In this document: positions 1 to 7,870 of the stretch, piece after piece
Numbering within the stretch: position 1 is the stretch's first letter
Layout of the letters: every line of letters starts with the position of its first letter
Assembly: GCF_900106015.1 (NCBI RefSeq)
Contig: NZ_LT629797.1
Location: 744,001-808,000 of the forward strand
Length of the DNA: 64,000 bases
Source of the DNA: Pseudomonas sihuiensis
GTDB taxonomy: Bacteria; Pseudomonadota; Gammaproteobacteria; Pseudomonadales; Pseudomonadaceae
Direction: 5' to 3'
The notes under the pieces: model-generated
The model's input: only the letters and a program-made list of their open reading frames with translations
Databases searched by the model: none
Told to the model about the DNA's origin: nothing
Translations under genes and position numbers: made by a program

Positions 1-450
1 CAATCCGACTGTGGCGTCACTGTTCAGGCTGAACTCGGGCGTGACCAGGATCAGCCCCACGCATACCACGCCGACCATGGCGAACTCGCTGGGGCGGGTG
101 CGCTCGCGAAACAGCAGGCCCTCCAGCAGTACGGTGAAGGCCGGGAAGCTGGCGAAGCCGAGGGTGGCGATGGCCACGCCGGAGACCTTCACCGCCTCGA
201 AGAAGGTGACCCAGTGCGTGCCCAGCAGCAGGCCGCCGAGTGCCAGCAGAGCCATCTGCCGCAGGCTCGGGCGAACCGCGTTGCGGCTGCGCCAGAGCAC
301 CGCAGCCAGGCCCAGGGCGAGCACGGCGAAGAACGCGCGGCCGCCTGCAATCATGTTCGGCGTGGTCGCCGCCAGTTTGCCGAAAATGCCCGACAGGCCG
401 AACAGCAGGGCACCCAGGTGAATCGCCAGCAGGGCGTTACGTTCCGTCAT
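1..450 (-). CDS. EamA/DMT-family transporter, N-terminal part (cut by window edge)
   Basis: The first 150 residues of an inner-membrane drug/metabolite-type transporter; the C-terminal half lies beyond the left edge. The protein starts MTERNALLAIHLGALLFG and shows hydrophobic helices, an internal 'GGLLLGTHWVTFFEAVK' segment and a 'SGVAIATLGFASFPAF' segment typical of the EamA repeat. The ATG (complement of 448-450) overlaps the csaA stop as ATGA, so the two genes are translationally coupled. The substrate cannot be read from the sequence. The family call is confident; exporter function is inferred from the family. Confidence 0.8.
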   Translation of the reverse strand, partial: MTERNALLAIHLGALLFGLSGIFGKLAATTPNMIAGGRAFFAVLALGLAAVLWRSRNAVRPSLRQMALLALGGLLLGTHWVTFFEAVKVSGVAIATLGFASFPAFTVLLEGLLFRERTRPSEFAMVGVVCVGLILVTPEFSLNSDATVGL

Positions 451-782
451 GCCAGGCGCGCACCGTTGGGTAGTTGCTGGTCGAACCCGGCGAGGACGAC
501 ACGGTTGTCGCTGTCATAGACACCGGTGACCAGCACTTCCGAGCGCACCCCGGCGATGCGTTTGGGGGCGAAATTGCACACGCACAGGACTTGGCGACCA
601 ATCAGCTCGCCACAATCGTAGTGCGCGGTGATCTGCGCGCTGGAGGTCTTGACGCCCAGTTCGCCGAGATCCACGTCCAGCACATAGGCCGGCTTCACTG
701 CCTTTTCATTGGGACGAGCGCTGCGAATGGTGCCGACGCGCAGCTCCACTTTCTCGAAATCCTGCCATTCGATGGTTTGCAT
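447..782 (-). CDS. csaA: CsaA-like tRNA-binding protein
   Basis: A 111-residue single-domain protein of the CsaA/EMAP-II OB-fold family, usual length about 110. It keeps the family signatures 'VELRVGTI' near residue 12 and 'SSAQIT' near residue 46. CsaA of Bacillus is described as a dimeric export-related chaperone that binds tRNA; the proteobacterial role is not settled. It is first in a two-gene unit with the downstream EamA transporter (ATGA overlap). The start is preceded by GAGGAGT on the minus strand, a good ribosome site. Confidence 0.88.
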   Translation of the reverse strand: MQTIEWQDFEKVELRVGTIRSARPNEKAVKPAYVLDVDLGELGVKTSSAQITAHYDCGELIGRQVLCVCNFAPKRIAGVRSEVLVTGVYDSDNRVVLAGFDQQLPNGARLA

Positions 783-904
783 GGGGTACTCCTCGATGAT
801 GCGGCGCAGTCTAGGCGGCGCAGGCGATAGCTGTCTGTCGCGGGAGTGATGAGTTTTGTCGCCAGGCTCTCGTTAGCATCTCGGGTGCGTGCGGCGAACC
901 CGCT

Positions 905-925
905 GTAGCCCGGATGAAATCCGGG
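905..925. repeat. Small palindromic repeat (CCCGGAT...ATCCGGG)
   Basis: A short hairpin, CCCGGAT-GAA-ATCCGGG, preceded by GTAG. It lies between csaA and the AraC gene, which ends at 958. Repeats of this type are common between Pseudomonas genes. It could act as a transcript-end hairpin, but no T tract follows. Confidence 0.5.
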
Positions 926-957
926 GCGATTTCACGGGCGGGGCGCGAATAAGGTTG

Positions 958-1704
958 CTAGCGCGTGCGGCGCAATTGCCTTGGGGTCATGCCTAGGTGG
1001 CGGGAAAGGGCAGCGGTGAAGGCGCTTTGCGAGTTGTAGCCGACCCGTGCGGCGATTTCGCCAACGGCCAGGTCGCTGCCACGCAGCAGTTGCTCGGCCA
1101 GGCGCAGGCGCCGTTGGCGGATATGCTCCATGGGCGTGCTGCCGGTCTCGGCGAGGAAGCGGGCATGGAAGCGCGCCACCGACAGACCGGCCAGGCGCGC
1201 CAGGTCTGCCACCTGCAGCGGATGCGCCGCGTGCTGCTCGATATAGCGATCCAGGGCCGCCATCGGCAAGCCGGGTGTCTCGGCATGCTGGCGGCTGCAG
1301 GCCAGGCTGCCGAGCAGCAGAGCTGCACCCTGGCCGGCGATGATCGGGTCATTGATGGGGCTGCTGGCCAGCCAGTTGAGGAGCTGGCCCTGCGAGGGAT
1401 CGAGTTGCAGGGCGTTGGGCTTGTCCAGCAGACGCTGGATATCGCCCGCATGGTGGCCGAGCTGGCGTTCCAGCCAGTCGTTGGCCGGCAGGTCCAGCAC
1501 CAGGCACTGGCTGCCGCGTGGGCTGCCGCAGGTATGGCGCGCTTCGGCCGGCACTACGGCCAGGTGATGGCGCAGCACCTGGCTGCCCTGGCCATCCACT
1601 TCGAACTGCAGTTCACCCGCCAGGCCGAACACCAGTTGCGCGTGGTCGTGGCTATGGCTGAGCACTTCGTGGCTGTAATGACGCAGGGACAGGATCGGGA
1701 GCAT
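958..1704 (-). CDS. AraC-family transcriptional regulator with N-terminal cupin domain
   Basis: A 248-residue cytoplasmic DNA-binding regulator. The N-terminal half is a cupin-like sensor with a His-rich stretch (SHSHDH near residue 16). The C-terminal ~100 residues carry two helix-turn-helix motifs, ending in the usual 'VGYNSQSAFTAALSRHLGMTPRQLR'-like block (Gly-Tyr near 215, Pro-Arg near 241). An upstream in-frame ATG at 1764 exists, but the ATG at 1704 has GAGGA at proper spacing and starts the cupin fold, so I prefer it. It is divergent from plcP, sharing a ~135-bp promoter region, so it may regulate itself or plcP. The ligand is unknown. Confidence 0.85.
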   Translation of the reverse strand: MLPILSLRHYSHEVLSHSHDHAQLVFGLAGELQFEVDGQGSQVLRHHLAVVPAEARHTCGSPRGSQCLVLDLPANDWLERQLGHHAGDIQRLLDKPNALQLDPSQGQLLNWLASSPINDPIIAGQGAALLLGSLACSRQHAETPGLPMAALDRYIEQHAAHPLQVADLARLAGLSVARFHARFLAETGSTPMEHIRQRRLRLAEQLLRGSDLAVGEIAARVGYNSQSAFTAALSRHLGMTPRQLRRTR

Positions 1705-1779
1705 GGCATTTTCCTCGGCAACCGCCGGAGTGTAACGCCTCGGGCGGGGGCGCTGCTGCGTCATCGAACGGTCTTTTTC

Positions 1780-1797
1780 CTGTCACAAGCCTTTCAC
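1780..1797 (+). promoter_or_regulatory. PHO-box-like site upstream of plcP
   Basis: CTGTCAC-AAGC-CTTTCAC is two 7-bp direct repeats with a 4-bp spacer, the architecture of the PhoB box (CTGTCAT-N4-CTGTCAT). It lies 43 bp before the plcP ATG. A weak -10 candidate, TCTAAA (1816-1821), lies 18 bp downstream of the TTTCAC half. PhoB control fits the known phosphate-stress role of the plcP-agt pair. Seen: the repeats and spacing. Inferred: PhoB binding. Confidence 0.65.
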
Positions 1798-1839
1798 CGC
1801 GACCCCTCAAGCTCGTCTAAACCCAGCCGGAGGTCGCCC

Positions 1840-2652
1840 ATGACCAGCGCCCAGCTCGCCAAGCCCAGCCGCAAGCAACGAGTCCGCACCCTGTGGATTT
1901 CCGACGTACACCTCGGCACGCGCGACTGCCAGGCCGAACACCTGGCGGCCTTTCTCAAGCGCTATCACGCTGATCGCATCTATCTGGTGGGCGACATCAT
2001 CGACGGCTGGAAACTGCGCGGTGGCATCTACTGGCCGCAGGCGCACACCAACGTCATCCGCCGCCTGCTGACCATGAGCAAGCGCGGCACCGAAGTGATC
2101 TACGTCACCGGCAACCATGACGAGTTCCTCCGTCGTTACTCGAGCCTGCTGCTAGGCAACATCCAGTTGGTCGACGAGGCTGTGCACGTCACGGTCGATG
2201 GTCGCCAGTTGTTGGTGATCCACGGCGACCAGTTCGACGTGATTACCCGTTATCACCGCTGGCTGGCCTTCCTCGGTGATTCGGCTTACGAATTCACCCT
2301 GACCCTCAACCGCTGGCTCAATCACTGGCGCAGCCGCTGGGGCTACGGTTACTGGTCGCTGTCGGCCTACCTCAAGCACAAGGTCAAGACCGCGGTGAAC
2401 TTCATCAGCGACTTCGAGGAGGCCATCGCTCACGAGTGTGTCAAGCGCGGCCTGCAGGGCGTGGTCTGCGGCCATATTCACCATGCCGAGATTCGCCAGG
2501 TGAGTGGTGTGGAATACATGAACTGCGGCGACTGGGTGGAATCCTGCACGGCGCTGATCGAGCACTGGGATGGGCAGATCGAGCTCTATCGTCTGGCCGA
2601 GGCGCAACTGGCCAGCGAGGAGCAGGCTGTCGCCCTCGAGACCGGCGCATGA
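1840..2652 (+). CDS. plcP: Metallophosphoesterase, PlcP-type phospholipase C
   Basis: A 270-residue calcineurin-like phosphoesterase. Metal-binding motifs are in order: DVH at 22-24, GDIID at 51-55, GNHD at 91-94, HGDQFD near 132 and GHIHH near 218. Such proteins are often annotated as UDP-2,3-diacylglucosamine hydrolase (LpxH-like). The pairing with a GT4 glycosyltransferase next to cyaB matches the PlcP-Agt system, in which PlcP strips phospholipid head groups to diacylglycerol under phosphate starvation and Agt glycosylates it. The ATG at 1840 has CGGAGG just upstream; longer in-frame starts run antisense through the AraC gene. The stop overlaps the agt start (ATGA). Confidence 0.82.
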   Translation: MTSAQLAKPSRKQRVRTLWISDVHLGTRDCQAEHLAAFLKRYHADRIYLVGDIIDGWKLRGGIYWPQAHTNVIRRLLTMSKRGTEVIYVTGNHDEFLRRYSSLLLGNIQLVDEAVHVTVDGRQLLVIHGDQFDVITRYHRWLAFLGDSAYEFTLTLNRWLNHWRSRWGYGYWSLSAYLKHKVKTAVNFISDFEEAIAHECVKRGLQGVVCGHIHHAEIRQVSGVEYMNCGDWVESCTALIEHWDGQIELYRLAEAQLASEEQAVALETGA

Positions 2653-3609
2653 GGATACTGATCGTCACCGACGCCTGGACGCCTCAGGTCAATGGCGTGG
2701 TCACCAGTCTGGCCGCGCTGGTCGGCGAGCTGCGCGGGCTGGGTCATCAGGTCAAGCTGCTGTCGCCCGCCGATTTTCGCGCCGTGCCGTGCCCCACTTA
2801 TCCGGAGATTCCGCTGGTGTGGGATCTGTGGCGCGTCGGTACGGCGATTCGCGACTTTCGTCCTGACTGCGTGCACCTCGCTACCGAGGGGCCGCTGGGT
2901 TGGGCAGCGCGGCGTTGGCTGGTCAAGCGTGGGCTGGCGTTTTCCACGGCTATCCATACGCGCTTTCCATCGCCCCAGCCAAGCCGTGCTGGTGACTACC
3001 GAGCGGTTGCGCGAGGAGTTCGCCGGCTGGGATCTGCAACGGCTGCAACTGTGGCGCAAAGGCGTGGACACCCGGCTGTTTCGGCCGGACGAGACGCGCC
3101 CCCGACCTGTGCGACCGGTGTTTCTCTACGTCGGACGCATCGCTCCGGAAAAGAACCTGCAGGCTTTTCTCGATCTGGAGTTACCAGGTGAGAAGCGCGT
3201 GGTCGGCGACGGCCCGCAGCGTGAGGCGTTGCAACAGCGGTATCCGCTGGTGCGCTTTCTCGGCTACCGCCATGGCCAGGCGTTGGCCGAGGCCTACCAG
3301 GATGCCTCGGTGCTGGTCTTCCCCTCGCGTACCGATACCTATGGGCTGGTGATGCTGGAAGCGTTGGCTTGCGGTACGCCGGTGGCTGCGTTTCCCGTTG
3401 CCGGGCCACTGGATGTGCTGCAGCAGGGGCTCAGTGGGGTGATGGCCGAGGATTTACACGCTGCCTGCATGGACGCGCTGGAGCTGGATCGTAAGCGTTG
3501 CGCAGAGCTGGCTGCGGCGCAGTCCTGGCGCGCGTCGGCGCTGGAGTTTCTGGCATTGCAGCCGCTGATCGATGGCGAGCCGGCGCTGGCTGAGGCACTG
3601 GAGGCATAG
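2649..3609 (+). pseudogene. agt1: Disrupted GT4 glycosyltransferase (Agt-type glycolipid synthase)
   Basis: The N-terminal ~106 codons (MRILIVTDAWTPQVNGVV onward) read in one frame. The rest (HRPSQAVLVTTERLREEF to the stop at 3607-3609) reads in the +1 frame. At the junction (about 2961-2970) the conserved 'HTRFP' leads straight into 'HRPSQA', so about 20 residues usually found between them are missing as well as the frame. A deletion between short TTCC repeats in different phases would explain both. The C-terminal part keeps the donor site 'SRTDTYGLVMLEALACGTPV'. The intact enzyme would glycosylate diacylglycerol made by PlcP. An assembly error cannot be excluded. Confidence 0.78.
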
Positions 3610-3620
3610 GGTGTATTGCA

Positions 3621-3941
3621 GTAGGGCGTACTCGCGAAGCAGTACGCCGTCGGATTTGTCCCGCGCCAAAGAACGGCGGACTGTTCGCTGGCGCTCCTGA
3701 GTCCGCCCTACGAGCTGATCGACGGCGAGTCGGCGTTGCTGGATGAGGCGTTGCCGGATACTGCGTTGTAGGTCGTTTTTTCGCGGCTGAAGCCGCTCCC
3801 ACAAAGGCAGGTTCGGCGCCTGCTTCACCGTAGGAGCGGCTTCAGCCGCGAATCGAGCTCAGCGTGTAGGGCGTACTCGCGAAGCAGTACGCCGTCGGCT
3901 GTGTGAGATACGTAAACGGCGGACTGTTCGCTGCGCTACGA
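3621..3941. repeat. REP-type repeat cluster downstream of agt
   Basis: The whole gap between agt and cyaB is repeats. A 33-bp sequence starting GTAGGGCGTACTCGCGAAGC occurs twice in direct orientation (3621-3653 and 3866-3898). The first copy ends in the inverted complement CGCCCTAC at 3704-3711. Between them a large hairpin is formed by 3780-3800 and 3830-3852 (arms TCGCGGCTGAAGCCGCTCC and its complement). The convergent genes agt (+) and cyaB (-) end on either side, so the hairpins may also end transcripts. Confidence 0.75.
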
Positions 3942-3959
3942 GCGGCCGGCGTTCCGATC

Positions 3960-5348
3960 TTACAGAATGACCTTGTCGCGCAGCTTTTCGGCGGCTTGGT
4001 TGAGCGCCTGGATCACCCGTTCCTTGTCGAAGTTCTGAATGCCATTGGTGTCCAGGTACATGGAGAAGCCCGGCAGTTCGTGCTCGACGTAGCTGGAGGT
4101 GGCGCCCAGGTCGCGGCGGAAGTCCACCACCTGGTAGATCTGCACCGGGCGGGTGAAGCCCTTGACGGCGATCTGGCCCTTGTCGCGGCACATGATCACG
4201 TCCTTGACCAGCGAATAAGTCTCGTGGGAGATCAGGATTTCGCCGGATTCGGCGGCGCTTTCCAGGCGGCTGGCAAGGTTCACGTCGCGGCCGATGATGG
4301 TGTAGTCCATGCGCGTGTCGGCGCCGAAGTTGCCCACCGTGCAGTAGCCGGTATTGAGGCCCATGCGAATTTCCAGTGGCTTGGTGATGCCCTGGGCGCG
4401 CCACTGCTGGCGTAGCACCTTCATGTGTTTGCGCATGGCGATGGCCATGGAAACCGCCGCGACCGCATCCTTCTTGGCGCCGTTGCTGCTCGGGTCGCCG
4501 AAGAACACCATGACGCAGTCACCAATGAACTTGTCGATGGTGCCGCCGTATTTCAGGGTGATCTTCGACATTTCATTGAGGTAGGTGTTGAGCAGGTCGG
4601 TCAGCGCTTCGGCTTCCAGCTCTTCCGACAGCTCGGTGAAACCCTTGATATCGGAGAAGAACACCGTGAGCTTCTTGCGCTGAGTCTCCAGGCGCACGCT
4701 CTTCTTGCCGGTGAAGATCGATTCCCAGACCTGTGGTGACAGGTACTTGGCCAGGTTGCGCGCCAGGCGTGCGGCCTTTTCCTGCTCACGCTTGATCTCG
4801 CTGCGTACCTGAGCCAGGCGCAGGCCCTGCTGGTTGACGAAGTAGGCGGTGATGCAGATGTACAGAGTAGCGAAGAGGATGCTGACCAGCGCCACCAGCG
4901 TCGGCGTGTCGGTATTGGGATGAACCCCAACCAGCGCGGCGCACAGCGCCATGCCGCTGGCGGCCACCAGCAGGCCCAGGCCGAGATAGCGCATGCCACC
5001 GACCACCAGGGCACTGAAACAGAGAATCAGCAGGAACATCAGGCTGGGCACGGCAGAGAAGCCGAGCAGCACGCAGGCCGCGCCGGCGTGCAGGGCATCG
5101 AAGAACAGCAGGGCGAGGTCGGTCTGCTGCGGGTAGTCGCGCTTGAAGCGGCGGCTGAGATTGTGCGCCAGATGAGGGTAGAGCAGGGCGTAGGGCACCA
5201 TCCACAGAATGTCGTAGGCGAAGTGCCCGACATAGGTGCCGGCGGCGATGCTGGCGGCCGTGGCGATATAGGCCAGTACGCGCGAATAGTATTCGCGCAA
5301 CGGCGGCGTCGGTAGCCCGTTGGCACGGCTGATGGTTGCTGGCTTCAT
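3960..5348 (-). CDS. cyaB: Class III adenylate cyclase with MASE2 membrane domain (CyaB-type)
   Basis: A 462-residue membrane adenylate cyclase making cAMP, which feeds Vfr-type virulence control in P. aeruginosa. Residues ~20-175 form the multi-helix MASE2 sensor domain; a short linker leads to the catalytic domain. Metal-binding Asp lies in 'FSDIKGF' (231-237) and 'FIGDCVMVFFGD', and the transition-state pair in 'VNLASRLES'. Length matches PAO1 CyaB, which as I recall is also next to agt1 and plcP. I chose the ATG at 5348 because it begins just before MASE2; a longer frame to 5468 has no supporting signal. Confidence 0.93.
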   Translation of the reverse strand: MKPATISRANGLPTPPLREYYSRVLAYIATAASIAAGTYVGHFAYDILWMVPYALLYPHLAHNLSRRFKRDYPQQTDLALLFFDALHAGAACVLLGFSAVPSLMFLLILCFSALVVGGMRYLGLGLLVAASGMALCAALVGVHPNTDTPTLVALVSILFATLYICITAYFVNQQGLRLAQVRSEIKREQEKAARLARNLAKYLSPQVWESIFTGKKSVRLETQRKKLTVFFSDIKGFTELSEELEAEALTDLLNTYLNEMSKITLKYGGTIDKFIGDCVMVFFGDPSSNGAKKDAVAAVSMAIAMRKHMKVLRQQWRAQGITKPLEIRMGLNTGYCTVGNFGADTRMDYTIIGRDVNLASRLESAAESGEILISHETYSLVKDVIMCRDKGQIAVKGFTRPVQIYQVVDFRRDLGATSSYVEHELPGFSMYLDTNGIQNFDKERVIQALNQAAEKLRDKVIL

Positions 5349-5506
5349 CTGCTGGAACTGTCCCTGCTGGATTTCTGGCGTCTCTGCTGGACGCCTGGCT
5401 GGTCTGCAAGACCTGAGCCAGAGGCTCGCTGGGCGGGGATCATAACCAAGGGGGTGGCGGCCAGCCAAGCATGGCCGCCGAACGGTGGCGCAACAGTGGC
5501 CAGCGG

Positions 5507-6094
5507 TCAGGCGCTGGTATTGTCCATTGCAGCCAGATAGATGGAGTTCTTCGGCCGGGCGAACACGCGCTGCAGCATGGGCTCGAAGAAGCTCAATGGC
5601 AGGCTTTCATAGTCGGGGTCGAAGGCGGCCGCATCGTACTTGGCGCAGAACTCGATGGTCGCCTGGTATTGCGGGTGATCCTTGAACTGCTCACGCAGGT
5701 GGCGATCCATGCCCAGGTGATGGAAGAAGTAATAGCCCTGGAAAATGCCGTGCTTCTCCACCATCCAGTGATTCTCGGCACTGACGAAGGGCTTGAGGAT
5801 GGCTGCGGCAATGTCCGGGTGGTTGTAGCTGCCAAGGGTATCGCCGATGTCATGCAGCAGCGCGCAGATCACGTACTCCTCGTCGCGGCCGTCGTGATAG
5901 GCGCGGGTGGCGGTTTGCAGCGAGTGGGTCAGGCGGTCCACCGGAAAGCCACCGAAATCGCCGTCGAGCAGACGCAGGTGGTCGAGGATGCGGGCTGGCA
6001 ACTGAGCGGCATAGGCGGCGAAGTCCTGGGCGATGATGGCCCAGTCCTCGGCCTGGCCGTCTTGCATATGGGTGAAGCGGGCGCGGCTATTCAT
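5507..6094 (-). CDS. HD-domain oxygenase/phosphohydrolase-like protein
   Basis: A 195-residue HD-superfamily protein. The ligand set is in order: His in 'THSLQTA', the HD pair in 'LLHDIGD', His in 'YNHPDIA' and His in 'FFHHLG'. This resembles the mixed-valence di-iron oxygenases PhnZ and myo-inositol oxygenase more than classic nucleotide phosphohydrolases, though PhnZ's gating Tyr/Glu are not obvious. The upstream co-directional gene encodes an Mpo1-like protein, itself an Fe(II)-dioxygenase family, so the two could act in one oxidative lipid-catabolic route. That link is inference. The start at 6094 begins the conserved region. Confidence 0.72.
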   Translation of the reverse strand: MNSRARFTHMQDGQAEDWAIIAQDFAAYAAQLPARILDHLRLLDGDFGGFPVDRLTHSLQTATRAYHDGRDEEYVICALLHDIGDTLGSYNHPDIAAAILKPFVSAENHWMVEKHGIFQGYYFFHHLGMDRHLREQFKDHPQYQATIEFCAKYDAAAFDPDYESLPLSFFEPMLQRVFARPKNSIYLAAMDNTSA

Positions 6095-6117
6095 GGTTTC
6101 TCTCGTTCTTGTTGTTA

Positions 6118-6382
6118 GGGTCTGTTGCCGTTTCGCGCACGGCCGCGACGGAGCCAGTTTTTGCGTGGGGCTAGGCGCGAGACGCGAAGTTTGGTCGCCC
6201 AAATGAGCCGTCGAGTAACGACGTACCACGCAAAAACTGGCCCGTCCCTTCGGGTTGCGCGGCAAATTGCGCCATGCGTCGTTGCGGGATTTGGCAAGGG
6301 AACGACCATTACCTGCATCCCGCGCCTCGCGTGGCGCAATTTGGCGCAGCAACGCGGCTCGCGTCGAAACGGCAACAGACCC
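6118..6382. mobile_element. MITE-like element, 265 bp, with 18-bp perfect terminal inverted repeats
   Basis: The element begins GGGTCTGTTGCCGTTTCG and ends in its exact reverse complement. TA flanks both ends (6116-6117 and 6383-6384), consistent with a TA target duplication as made by IS630/Tc1-type transposases. Internal inverted repeats (6153-6168 with 6226-6241; 6263-6274 with 6332-6343) would fold it into a multi-armed structure. It has no transposase and no convincing gene. It fills almost all of the 308-bp gap between the Mpo1-like and HD genes. Confidence 0.75.
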
Positions 6383-6402
6383 TAGTGTGGACAGCCAGGT
6401 TC

Positions 6403-6720
6403 TTAGAAACGGATGCGGCCGGTAAAGGCATCCTTGAGCATCACCCAATCGCCCATCAGGCTGTACAGCGGATAGTCGAAGGTGGCTGGTCGGTTCTTTT
6501 CGAAGACGAAGTGGCCGACCCAGGCGAAGCCATAACCGGCCAGCGGCATGGCCAGCAGCCACAGCCATTGTTGGCTGAGCAGGGCGTAGGCGAGGATCGC
6601 CAGCACCAGCAGACTGCCGGCATAGTGCAGTCGGCGGCACACGGGGTTGCTGTGTTCCTGCAGGTAATAGGGGTAGAACTCGGCGAAGCTCTGGTAGCGT
6701 TCGGTGGTCTGGGCGGTCAT
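6403..6720 (-). CDS. Mpo1-like (DUF962) membrane protein
   Basis: A 105-residue protein with two to three hydrophobic helices. Family signatures are 'FYPYYLQEHSNPVCRRLHY' near residue 14 and 'VGHFVFEKNRPATF' near residue 67. Yeast Mpo1 is an Fe(II)-dependent dioxygenase that shortens 2-hydroxy fatty acids by alpha-oxidation; the conserved histidines (H24, H31, H69 by my count) would be the metal ligands. The bacterial substrate is unproven. It is followed by the MITE-like element and then the HD gene on the same strand. The ATG at 6720 is preceded by AGGAGGTGCGCC, a strong ribosome site. Confidence 0.8.
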   Translation of the reverse strand: MTAQTTERYQSFAEFYPYYLQEHSNPVCRRLHYAGSLLVLAILAYALLSQQWLWLLAMPLAGYGFAWVGHFVFEKNRPATFDYPLYSLMGDWVMLKDAFTGRIRF

Positions 6721-6850
6721 GGCGCACCTCCTGTTATTGTCACCTACGAGTCTAGACCTGCTGTCTCCGTGGGCCACTGACTTAAGGTGCCAGTCTAGTA
6801 TCCTTGCGCCGCCAACCATGGCCTTGCTGATTGATCACAAGAACAAGACG

Positions 6851-7861
6851 ATGAGCGAAAGAACCACATCCTCCAACTGGGCCTTGGCCATCGTACAGGC
6901 GCTGGAGCTGGGCGGCGTAGACTGCACCAGCCTGTTCACCGAACTGGGCATGGATTACGCCGCGCTGAACGACCCCGATGCGCGTTTCCCGCAGGACGGC
7001 ATGACCCGTCTGTGGCAGCGCGCCGTGGCGCTGTCGGGCAACCCGGCGATCGGCCTGAACATGGCGCAGGTGGTGCGCCCGGCGTCCTTCCATGTGGTGG
7101 GTTATGCACTGATGTCCAGTCGCAACCTGCGTGATGGCTTCACCCGTCTGGTGCGCTACCAGCGCATCATTGGTGAAGGCGCGGACCTGAATTTCTTGCC
7201 GCAACCCGACGGCTATGCGCTGACTCTGGCCATTCATGGCGACCGCCTGCCGCCGGCCCGGCAGAGCGCCGAGGCGTCCCTGGCATACTGCCTGGCCTTT
7301 TGCCGCTGGATGACCGGCAAGCCCATTCGTCCGCGCGAGATTCGCCTGCAAGGTCCGCCACCTGCCGACCTGGCGCCTTATCAGCAGGTGTTCCAGGCTC
7401 CGCTGAAGTTCAATGCCGAGCATTACGGGTTGATCTTCGAGCGTGCCGACCTGGAGACACCATTGCCCAGTGCCAATGAGGCGCTGGCGCAACTGCATGA
7501 CCGTTTTGCTGGCGAATACCTCGCGCGTTTCTGCAGCAGTCGCGTCACCCATCAGGCACGTCAGGTGCTGTGTCGCCTTTTGCCTCAGGGCGAGCCGCGG
7601 CGTGAAGTGGTGGCGCAAACGCTGCACCTGTCGCAGCGTACTCTGCAGCGGCGTCTGCAGGAGGAGGGCACCAGCTACCAGCAACTGCTCGATGACACCC
7701 GTCGTGAGCTGGCCGAGCAGTACCTTGGGCAGGTTGACCTGACCCTGCTGGAGGTCGCCTATCTGCTGGGCTTTGCCGATCCGAGCAACTTCTTCAGGGC
7801 GTTTCGCCGCTGGTTCGGTGAAACGCCTGGTGAGTATCGCAGTCGTCGCGGGCTTGCGTAG
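6851..7861 (+). CDS. AraC-family regulator with arabinose-binding-type N-terminal domain
   Basis: A 336-residue transcription factor of the group that includes OruR. Residues ~15-200 form the AraC-binding-type sensor domain, with 'PASFHVVGYALMSSRNLRDG' typical of the group. The C-terminal ~100 residues carry the double HTH, including 'LHLSQRTLQRRLQEEG' and 'LLGFADPSNFFRAFRRWFG'. It is divergent from the Mpo1-like/HD genes and may control them, but no operator is recognisable. An in-frame ATG at 6818 would add 11 residues; neither start has a clear ribosome site, so the start is uncertain. Confidence 0.85.
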   Translation: MSERTTSSNWALAIVQALELGGVDCTSLFTELGMDYAALNDPDARFPQDGMTRLWQRAVALSGNPAIGLNMAQVVRPASFHVVGYALMSSRNLRDGFTRLVRYQRIIGEGADLNFLPQPDGYALTLAIHGDRLPPARQSAEASLAYCLAFCRWMTGKPIRPREIRLQGPPPADLAPYQQVFQAPLKFNAEHYGLIFERADLETPLPSANEALAQLHDRFAGEYLARFCSSRVTHQARQVLCRLLPQGEPRREVVAQTLHLSQRTLQRRLQEEGTSYQQLLDDTRRELAEQYLGQVDLTLLEVAYLLGFADPSNFFRAFRRWFGETPGEYRSRRGLA

Positions 7862-7870
7862 CGCGCCTGC

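Noticed and set aside
997..1839. N-terminal extension of plcP running antisense through the AraC gene
   Set aside because: The ATG at 1840 has a strong ribosome site and begins the family; the upstream part is only the shadow of the regulator.
6125..6385. Open frames on both strands inside the MITE-like element
   Set aside because: They mirror each other because of the inverted repeats, have no family features and no ribosome sites.
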